From: an uncultured Cellulophaga sp.
GTDB lineage: Bacteria; Bacteroidota; Bacteroidia; Flavobacteriales; Flavobacteriaceae
Reading direction: 5' to 3'
Length of the DNA: 56,955 nt
Assembly: GCA_947491225.1 (NCBI GenBank)
Contig: CANLIE010000020.1
Coordinates: forward strand, 1 to 56,955
Position numbers and translations under genes: made by a program. Each line of letters opens with the position of its first letter. The first letter of the stretch is position 1. The notes beneath the pieces are model-generated. The model searched no databases. It was given only the letters and a program-made list of their open reading frames with translations, and was not told the DNA's origin. Positions 17,099 through 23,147 of this stretch are shown here, piece after piece.

Positions 17099-19795
17099 CT
17101 ATAGTTTGTAACTAATTTTAAAGAGTACAATTCTAGGTAGAATAAAGGTTTTACTGTCACTAATTAAAAAAGCATTAAAAGAGTTGTCTTGTTTAAACTG
17201 TGTGTCAAATAGATTAGTCGCTTTAATTTCAAAACCCCAAGGACTATCTTCTTGTTGGTAAAAAAGAGAAACCATAGCATTGTCAAAACTATTATCTATG
17301 TTTTGGTCTTTATTCACATAATTATCAAAATTATATTCTGCTTTTAAGGTAAAATCTTCTAGAAAAACATAATCTAAATAGGTAAAAAAATTGGTATTTC
17401 TATACTTGTTTTTCCCTACTGAAGTGTTGTAGTTACTATCGGTTTGTGTGTAGCCAACCTCTAAATTTGGGCCTTTTTTAAAAACAGTCTCTAGGCTTAC
17501 GGTATTTGAGAATCTCCCAGAAGTATTTTTTTGTGTCTCTGAGTTTACAACCTGATAAAAATTACTGTAGTTGTATGAGCCTCTGTATTTAGCCCTTATT
17601 TTTTTTATTCTCTTATTAAAATTGCCACTAAAGTACCAGTCGTCTTCTGGTTGTTTAAATAGGATTAAAGAATTAAACTGGTTAATGCCTTGCAACTGTG
17701 TTTCTCCTTTTAACTGCTCTGTTTTTTTATTGTATCTTATATTTAGGTTGTAAAATAAGCCGCGCAATAAACTTCTTTTAAAGTAATTAAAATTTGTGGT
17801 ATGAAAAAACTCATTTTCTAGGTTGGCATTGCCTCTAAAAACCGAATTAAAATTACGGAGTATAAAATTACTTGCTAAATTGTTTACAGAAGGGAAACGA
17901 GCATTTACTTTGTATTTAAAATTTGCTTTAGCACCATTTTTAAATTTAATTTCTGTAGTAAACTCTGGTGTAAGTACCGTTTTTGTGTTGGTTGTTTTTG
18001 TTTGTAACTGATGTAAAGACCAATTAAAATAATGTTGGTATACGGCAGGTTTAAACGTAAAAATACCAGTTCTAAATTTGTATTCTACTCCAATGTAAGT
18101 GTCTATAAAATTATGCTGTAGGTTGTTGCCAAAATCAGCGGTATTAAAATTGTTTATTTCTCCGCTACTTAAGAGCTGTACATCTTCATTTATAAACGAG
18201 TTAAAGGTTGAGTTTACACCCAAACTAAAATACAAGTGGTTGTAGTTGTTTAACACCCAATAGTCTTTTACAATGGCATTTACACTATGTGTTTTTACTT
18301 CTTTTGTTTGCTGTATGTTATATACATCATCTGTCTGTAACGGAATTAATCCTTGTAGTATTTCTTTATCTGTTTGCCAATTTGTGTTGGGCTTGTCTAT
18401 GGTATAACTGTGCGTGGCCTCTAAAGTACCGGTATGGTTGTCTGTTAGTTTACGACTGTACGATACATTTTGTTTTACCGTTAGTGCATCTATATCATTA
18501 GCGGTACGTATGCTATTAGTGTTTGTTGGGCTGTTTGTATTAATAGTATTTAAACCATTGTTGTTGGTTAGTTTTACAAACGTATTAAAAGCAAAATCTT
18601 CTTTGTATGTTGGGTTATAATCTAGGGTTATTTTACCAATAGTAAAAAAGTTATTTGCGTTGCTAGTAGTTGTTCTGTTTTCTGTAAAAGGATCGTTGTT
18701 GTTTTGGTAAAGATTTTCGGTTTGGTTTTCTGTATTGGTGTCTGTTTTAGATGCAATAACATAACCACTAATATCTGTTTTGTTGTTTAATGTTTGGCGT
18801 ACATTAAGTGCTCCAAATTTTTGACTACGCTCTTTAAAATCGTTGTTGCTTAAAAACTGGCTAAAGTCTGATTGGAACAAGCTAGACATACTACCAGAAC
18901 TAGCCAATATTTTGCTAAAACCACCTTCAAACTCCATATAGTCACTAAACGTAAAAGCTTTTTCTCCAGTGTTATTTACGTCACCTATAAAATTAATGTT
19001 GGTTTTAAGGCTGTAGTAAAACACATTTGGGTGTATAGAGTATCTATCTTTATGACCAGCAGCAACGTCTAAATCTCCAAATAAAAATTGTTTTTTATCT
19101 TTTTTAAGCTTAATGTTTAATGCCATTTTATCTGTGTTTTGCAACCCTTTTAGCATTGCAATTTCACTATAGTTGTCTATAATCTCTATTTGGTCTACAA
19201 CATTGGCGGGTATGTTGTTTACAGCCATTTTTGTATTTCCTGTAAAAAAGGGTTTGTTGTCTACCAAAACATTGGTAATTTTTTTGCCGTTAGAGGTTAC
19301 ATTACCTTCCCTGTCTACGTCTAAACCAGGCAATTTTTTTAAGGTTTCTCGTAGTTTGCGTTCTTTGCCATTGGTAAAGGCATCTGTATCATAAACGGTA
19401 GTATCTTCTTTAACCTCTATAGGTATTTTATAGGTAAGCTCTACACCGTCTAAAGTGTTTACGTCTTCTTGTAAAACAAAGTTTTTAGTAGTTTTTTCTG
19501 TAGCAATGGTTTTAAAAACAAGTTTTTTATATCCTAAATAACTAATGTTAATTTGGTAGGTGTAACCTTTTTGCAAACGTAATATGTAATTGCCTTTTTC
19601 ATTGGTTATGGCAAAGGTTGTTTCTGCATCATCACTATCTGGAAAAGCTAAAATATTGGCAGAGGGTAATGGGTTTTTTAGACTGTCTTGTACAATGCCT
19701 TTATATACGATTTCTTGACTGTAGTTACTAAGATAAGTTAGCATAAATATAATACCTAAATATGTGTTTAGGCTTAGAAGAAAAGTCTTAAGCAT
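17099..19795 (-). CDS. Outer-membrane beta-barrel protein of cassette 1 (CarboxypepD_reg / TonB-receptor-like)
   Basis: 898 residues. After a signal-like N-terminus, a carboxypeptidase-regulatory-like beta sandwich (IVYKGIVQDSLKNPLPSANI, about 30-110) precedes a plug-like segment (LRETLKKLPGLDVDREGNV, KITNVLVDNKPFFTG). About 600 residues of alternating strands follow, ending in FKISYKL as outer-membrane barrels do. No TonB box was recognised. Its ATG overlaps the stop of the GLPGLI gene by one base (TAATG), so translation is probably coupled. This gene type is usually found downstream of GLPGLI genes; what it transports or binds is not known, and the peptide encoded two genes upstream is a candidate. 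Confidence 0.85.
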   Translation of the reverse strand: MLKTFLLSLNTYLGIIFMLTYLSNYSQEIVYKGIVQDSLKNPLPSANILAFPDSDDAETTFAITNEKGNYILRLQKGYTYQINISYLGYKKLVFKTIATEKTTKNFVLQEDVNTLDGVELTYKIPIEVKEDTTVYDTDAFTNGKERKLRETLKKLPGLDVDREGNVTSNGKKITNVLVDNKPFFTGNTKMAVNNIPANVVDQIEIIDNYSEIAMLKGLQNTDKMALNIKLKKDKKQFLFGDLDVAAGHKDRYSIHPNVFYYSLKTNINFIGDVNNTGEKAFTFSDYMEFEGGFSKILASSGSMSSLFQSDFSQFLSNNDFKERSQKFGALNVRQTLNNKTDISGYVIASKTDTNTENQTENLYQNNNDPFTENRTTTSNANNFFTIGKITLDYNPTYKEDFAFNTFVKLTNNNGLNTINTNSPTNTNSIRTANDIDALTVKQNVSYSRKLTDNHTGTLEATHSYTIDKPNTNWQTDKEILQGLIPLQTDDVYNIQQTKEVKTHSVNAIVKDYWVLNNYNHLYFSLGVNSTFNSFINEDVQLLSSGEINNFNTADFGNNLQHNFIDTYIGVEYKFRTGIFTFKPAVYQHYFNWSLHQLQTKTTNTKTVLTPEFTTEIKFKNGAKANFKYKVNARFPSVNNLASNFILRNFNSVFRGNANLENEFFHTTNFNYFKRSLLRGLFYNLNIRYNKKTEQLKGETQLQGINQFNSLILFKQPEDDWYFSGNFNKRIKKIRAKYRGSYNYSNFYQVVNSETQKNTSGRFSNTVSLETVFKKGPNLEVGYTQTDSNYNTSVGKNKYRNTNFFTYLDYVFLEDFTLKAEYNFDNYVNKDQNIDNSFDNAMVSLFYQQEDSPWGFEIKATNLFDTQFKQDNSFNAFLISDSKTFILPRIVLFKISYKL

Positions 19796-20487
19796 TATTT
19801 CCTTTTGCGAGGTGGAGGATTTAAATTGTCATATTCTTTTTTTGATATTTTTTTCCCTTTAGTAAGTTTTTGTATAGTTTTTTTCTTATTAGAAGATAGA
19901 TTTATCTCTGTGGCAGAAAATAATAGTTTATCGTCTTGTAACTCTAAAATCATTCCTGGTAAGCCAAAATAACCATGAGGGCCAAAATTCCCCTTTATTT
20001 CTGGAGTATACCAAGCTGTTACTAATTTATTAAAACTGCCTTTACTGTTTACTGTGGTGTATGTTGTTGTAGCCTTGTAGCATATATATTTTCCTATTTT
20101 TTTAGCTTCCTTGGTTAATACCCATTTTGGTTTGTTTAGAGTAACAAGGTATAAATCTCCGTATGCCAAAGATTGAAGAATAAATTTACTGGTGGATAGG
20201 TTAATATAATACTTTTTTGACGCACCATAAAAAATGTTAGCTATTTTATTATTGATACTGTCATCTAAAAGTTCATCTAACTCATATAAAGATTCATTAG
20301 TATTAAAAGTTAATTTAAAATCTAATGTTGAGTTTAGTAATATATTGTTAATATCACTTAGTGTACCGTTTTTAGAACCATCCTTAAGCATTTTTGTTGT
20401 AGAAGCATTATATTTTATTGTATTATTTTGAGAGTAAATTCCAATTGAGATAGAAAGTAGAAATAAAATTAATATTTTTTTTTGCAT
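19795..20487 (-). CDS. GLPGLI family protein of cassette 1
   Basis: 230 residues with a Sec signal (MQKKILILFLLSISIGIYSQ). The naming motif appears as FGLPGMILELQDDKLLFSA near residue 170, preceded by the family's AWYTPEIKGNFGPHGY. The C-terminus is basic (NLNPPPRKRK). GLPGLI proteins (TIGR01200) are exported proteins of unknown function, typically next to barrel genes, as here. The gene begins 61 nt after the small peptide gene, with an 11-bp hairpin in the gap, and is coupled to the barrel gene by TAATG. Confidence 0.93.
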   Translation of the reverse strand: MQKKILILFLLSISIGIYSQNNTIKYNASTTKMLKDGSKNGTLSDINNILLNSTLDFKLTFNTNESLYELDELLDDSINNKIANIFYGASKKYYINLSTSKFILQSLAYGDLYLVTLNKPKWVLTKEAKKIGKYICYKATTTYTTVNSKGSFNKLVTAWYTPEIKGNFGPHGYFGLPGMILELQDDKLLFSATEINLSSNKKKTIQKLTKGKKISKKEYDNLNPPPRKRK

Positions 20488-20506
20488 AATATTTTTAAAG
20501 ATTAGT

Positions 20507-20537
20507 AACAGGAGATCATAATTAAAGATCTCCTGTT
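20507..20537 (-). terminator. Intercistronic hairpin, peptide 1 to GLPGLI 1
   Basis: Perfect 11-bp stem AACAGGAGATC / GATCTCCTGTT, 9-nt loop, lying 11 nt after the peptide stop. On the minus strand it is followed by a mixed AT tract rather than a clean T-run, so it may be a leaky terminator or an RNA-stabilising hairpin. Matching hairpins of unrelated sequence occupy the same place in cassettes 2 and 3. Confidence 0.75.
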
Positions 20538-20548
20538 TAATTTAATGC

Positions 20549-20770
20549 CTATGGCAACAATAGGCATAATTGATATATTGCTTCTGATAATTCATAAGCC
20601 TCTTGTTTAGTTGCACCAGCTTCTTCAGCTGCATCATCAATGTCATGTGCTAGTTGATCACAATCGATTTCAACACTATTGGATTCATTTATTACTGTAT
20701 AATTTTTAGCACTTAAACTTGCACCTACAAATAATACAACAGCAACAATACTAAATATTTTTTTCTTCAT
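20549..20770 (-). CDS. Small secreted Cys-containing peptide of cassette 1
   Basis: 73 residues. A canonical Sec signal (MKKKIFSIVAVVLFVGASLSA, cleavage likely after Ala21) leaves a mature peptide of about 52 residues. It is acidic and helical-looking, with two cysteines at 37 and 69 that could form one disulfide. No lipobox. The signal is nearly identical to that of the broken peptide gene at 22078-22323, while the mature parts differ. It is first in an operon with GLPGLI and barrel genes. I do not recognise a named family; the function is unknown. A bacteriocin-like, signalling or structural role would each be speculation. Confidence 0.8.
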   Translation of the reverse strand: MKKKIFSIVAVVLFVGASLSAKNYTVINESNSVEIDCDQLAHDIDDAAEEAGATKQEAYELSEAIYQLCLLLP

Positions 20771-20784
20771 AACATTAAATTTTA

Positions 20785-20807
20785 GACCTTTTTTATTTTT
20801 TAAGGTC
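20785..20807 (-). promoter_or_regulatory. Leader hairpin just upstream of peptide gene 1
   Basis: GACCTT / AAGGTC stem with an A/T-only loop ending 15 nt before the ATG at 20770. The identical element precedes the broken peptide gene at 22338-22360. It may affect translation start or mRNA stability; this is inference. Confidence 0.5.
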
Positions 20808-20825
20808 AGTTAATACTCATTTTAC

Positions 20826-20950
20826 TACAAAGTCTAAAACATACAAAGTTTATTTACAAAGCCAAATGTTACTTACAAAGTATAAAATAAAAACCAACGT
20901 TGGTTAAGGGATTACCCATTGTCTAAAAATCAGAATTAGAGGACTTTGTA
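20826..20950. promoter_or_regulatory. Iterated ACTTTGTA motifs upstream of peptide gene 1
   Basis: On the plus strand TACAAAGT occurs at 20826-20833, 20842-20849 and 20874-20881, with one variant TACAAAGC at 20855-20862. An opposite-facing ACTTTGTA lies at 20943-20950. The words start 56 nt upstream of the peptide ATG. They could be operator sites or part of repeated -7-like elements (TAnnnTTTG on the minus strand). No regulator gene lies next to the cassette. Confidence 0.45.
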
Positions 20951-21242
20951 AAACTCATTTTCTTTTTTTATGACACAGCTAATGTAAGAAAATATGTTTT
21001 AATAATGGGGGGGGTATTTTTTAATTTAACACAATGTTAACAAGATGTGTATTTAAAATACTACACATTTTTAACTATTAGTTAAAAAATAGTTTTGTGA
21101 GTTTAATAAACAGCTTTTAGGAAGACTATTTTTCTTATGATGAAATTTAAATTTTTCCTAAAACTTAACTTGTAAATTTAATGAGTACTAATAAAATTAT
21201 GATGTTGTAATTACTACTTGAATTCACCATAATATATATATT

Positions 21243-21258
21243 CATTTTAATTAAAATG
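21243..21258. repeat. 16-bp perfect palindrome in R1
   Basis: CATTTTAATTAAAATG. The same palindrome recurs at 22738-22753 in R2, 29-30 nt after the remnant GLPGLI stop on the minus strand. It is either a protein-binding site or a weak transcript-end structure. Confidence 0.5.
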
Positions 21259-21341
21259 TTAAGAGTGGTGAGTTGTTAAAATAATTCTACTTTCTCTCTT
21301 TTTTTAGTTTGTTATAATATTCATCACCAGCTTTTTTATAT

Positions 21342-22031
21342 TCACCTTTTGTCAAAGAAGTTTTTAAATTTTTCTCTGAAATCTTTTTCACTCATTCTTT
21401 TTCCTTCAAGATTTTTTTCTATTTGGATATAATTATCAGATATAAAAATTTGAGTAGCTTTGTATATGAACTTTCCTGTATTTAACTCTAAGATAACCCC
21501 TGGTAGACCATTATAATCTTTTGGGCCATAACTTAGAGGAATGTCTGTTGTAAACCAAGCGCTTATAGATGTTTGTTCGTTTTTTGAATCAAGTAAAAGT
21601 GCTTTGACACAACTATATTTTCCTATTTTCTTGGATTGATTTAAAATTTTCCAGTTTTTTTTATTGATTTCAATAATGAAATTATCTCCTCCTAACGACA
21701 TTTGTTTTTCTGTTTTTTTATTATTGTTATTATAATAAAACACATTGCTACCACCAGATCCGGTTTTAACGATGTTTAATTTAGATTTACTGTCATTTTG
21801 AATTGACTCTACTATTTCATATTTTGATATATTGTTATCAAAAATTAAATTATATAATACAGGGTCTGCATTTTCGATTATAAATTTTAGTTTTGGATTA
21901 TCATCAATTGCCTTTTTATTCAACAATTTTTTATTCAGGTCTACTTCGTAAGTTATTTTGCCTGATATTTTGTTTATAGGTTGAAAGTTAATACTTTGAA
22001 AAAGTATAAATATAAGAGTGATGTATTTCAT
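21342..22031 (-). CDS. GLPGLI family protein of cassette 2 (altered C-terminus)
   Basis: 229 residues, signal peptide at the N-terminus, and the motif as YNGLPGVILELNTGKFIYKA. The C-terminus ends REKFKNFFDKR. Directly after, out of frame, lies a GLPGLI tail (TKGEYKKAGDEYYNKLKKERK, stop at 21287-21289) that matches the in-frame tail remnant at 22782-22919. So the 3' end looks recombined or frameshifted, replacing about 20 residues with 4-5. Its peptide gene upstream has lost the start codon and no barrel gene follows, so it may no longer work with a partner here. Confidence 0.85.
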   Translation of the reverse strand: MKYITLIFILFQSINFQPINKISGKITYEVDLNKKLLNKKAIDDNPKLKFIIENADPVLYNLIFDNNISKYEIVESIQNDSKSKLNIVKTGSGGSNVFYYNNNNKKTEKQMSLGGDNFIIEINKKNWKILNQSKKIGKYSCVKALLLDSKNEQTSISAWFTTDIPLSYGPKDYNGLPGVILELNTGKFIYKATQIFISDNYIQIEKNLEGKRMSEKDFREKFKNFFDKR

Positions 22032-22044
22032 AATATATTTTTAT

Positions 22045-22071
22045 AAAGGGATAGTTGCGAACTATCCCTTT
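22045..22071 (-). terminator. Intercistronic hairpin, peptide 2 to GLPGLI 2
   Basis: Perfect 12-bp stem AAAGGGATAGTT / AACTATCCCTTT with a 3-nt loop, lying 6 nt after the peptide stop and 13 nt before the GLPGLI start. It has the same position as, but no sequence in common with, the cassette 1 and 3 hairpins. Confidence 0.8.
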
Positions 22072-22077
22072 TGTGTT

Positions 22078-22323
22078 TTATTGAGTGTAGCAATCCATAT
22101 AAATTGCATCATAAACTGCTAGATAAAAGTCTAAATCGTCATTTGGTTGTTCATCAAATGCTGCCGCAATAGCATACGTTCTTGATCTTGCCTCTCTAAC
22201 ACAATCAGAAGCTCTTCCATCTTCTACTTTAGCTTTAGAAACTTTATTAATTGTGTCATTCGCACTAAGACTTGCACTTGCAAACAGAACAACAGCAACT
22301 ACACTAAATATTTTTTTCTTAGT
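22078..22323 (-). pseudogene. Small secreted peptide gene of cassette 2, start codon lost
   Basis: An 81-codon open frame parallels the cassette 1 peptide: KKKIFSVVAVVLFASASLSA signal, then a mature part with two cysteines (codons 41 and 77) ending MDCYTQ. The codon in the place of the ATG is ACT, and the flanking bases otherwise match peptide gene 1 (TTTAACGTTACTAAG against TTTAATGTTATGAAG). No ATG, GTG or TTG occurs in frame between an upstream TAA and codon 76. The frame is otherwise intact, which suggests recent inactivation, or an assembly error in the start codon. Use of a non-standard start cannot be excluded. Confidence 0.75.
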
Positions 22324-22337
22324 AACGTTAAATTTTA

Positions 22338-22360
22338 GACCTTTTTTATTTTTTAAGGTC
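22338..22360 (-). promoter_or_regulatory. Leader hairpin upstream of the broken peptide gene 2
   Basis: GACCTT / AAGGTC stem identical to the one before peptide gene 1 and at the same distance from the start position. Confidence 0.5.
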
Positions 22361-22737
22361 GGTTATACATAATTTTACTACAAAGTCTATTTACAAAGCC
22401 AAATGTTACTTACAAAGTATAAAATAAAACTAAATATTGGTTAAGGGGTCACCCATTGTCTAAAAATCAGGATTAGAGGACTTTGTAAAACTCATTTCCT
22501 TTTTAGGATACAGCTAATGTAGGAAAAAATGTTTTTTAAAAAATGGGGTGTTTTTAATTTAGTATAATATTAACAATAAGTATATTAAAAATAGTTTTGT
22601 AAGTTTAATAAAACAGCTTTTAGGAAGACTTTTTTTCTTATGATGATTTTTTTCCCTAAAACCTAACTGCCTAAATTTAATGTGCACTTATAAAATTATG
22701 ATGTTGTAATTACTACTTGAATTCACCATAATATATT

Positions 22738-22753
22738 CATTTTAATTAAAATG
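22738..22753. repeat. 16-bp perfect palindrome in R2
   Basis: CATTTTAATTAAAATG, identical to the copy at 21243-21258. Confidence 0.5.
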
Positions 22754-22781
22754 TTAAGAGTGGTGAGTTGTTAAAATAATT

Positions 22782-22919
22782 CTACTTTCTCTCTTTTTTT
22801 AGTTTGTTATAATATTCATCACCAGCTTTTTTATATTCACCTTTTGTCATAGTTTTAATGTTTTTTGGCCAGTTTATAATAACTTCTTTTTTAGGGTTTA
22901 TTATTATTTCTTTTGCTAA
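22782..22919 (-). pseudogene. C-terminal remnant of a GLPGLI gene
   Basis: A 45-codon open frame begins LAKEIIINPKKEVIINWPKN, continues through TKGEYKKAGDEYYNKLKKERK and stops at 22782-22784. It resembles the region after the GLPGLI motif in this family, where a lysine-rich tail closes the protein. Upstream it is cut at 22920/22921 by the IS-like segment, so the motif region and signal peptide are gone. Confidence 0.7.
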
Positions 22920-22920
22920 A

Positions 22921-23000
22921 TAACGTGAGTTCGATTTAAGCTATTTCGATATTAGGCAAAATCTTTGAATTTTAATACTTGGCTTTGCATCTAAAAAAGA
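22921..23000 (-). mobile_element. IS-like 3' fragment, inverted copy of window bases 1-81
   Basis: Reverse complement of 1-81 with a few substitutions and one base missing from a T-run, which breaks the reading frame of the transposase-like C-terminus. The edge TAACGTGAG at 22921 joins directly to the GLPGLI remnant. Beyond 23000 the match cannot be followed because the other copy leaves the window. Upstream in frame (LTAYSFLDAKPS) a TAA appears near 23017, so this is a short decayed remnant. Confidence 0.6.
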
Positions 23001-23147
23001 ATAAGCTGTTAATTAGTTATGATTATTTTGAAATTGAAATAGCAGTCAATTCAGTTTCTTTATTGGTATACTTAATGATTGGTTAAAATCAGTTGTTTAC
23101 CATCTTACAAATTAAACAATTTCTACAAAATAAATCTAAAGGTCTTT

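Larger units (their letters stand above)
20771..21354. repeat. Repeat copy R1: duplicated upstream region of the peptide cassettes
   Basis: About 580 bp between peptide gene 1 and the end of GLPGLI gene 2. It matches R2 (22324-22849) across nearly its whole length and R3 (27091-27360) across half. Shared parts, in plus-strand order, are a leader hairpin, repeated TACAAAGT words, a TTAAGGG...CCCATTGTCTAAAAATC block, an inverted ACTTTGTA, CAGCTTTTAGGAAG, a 16-bp palindrome and the last codons of a GLPGLI gene. R1 and R2 part company exactly after GTCA at 21354 and 22849. A G8 tract at 21007-21014 is unique to R1. It carries the promoter of cassette 1, though no perfect TAnnTTTG was identified; TAnnnTTTG forms occur. 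Confidence 0.85.
22324..22849. repeat. Repeat copy R2: duplicated upstream region
   Basis: Homologous to R1 and R3. It contains the leader hairpin (22338-22360), TACAAAGT at 22379-22386 and 22411-22418 plus a variant at 22392-22399, an inverted ACTTTGTA at 22480-22487, the 16-bp palindrome and the tail of a GLPGLI gene. With the peptide and GLPGLI genes of cassette 2 it makes a unit of about 1.5 kb bounded by GLPGLI tails, as expected from tandem duplication by unequal crossover. Confidence 0.85.
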
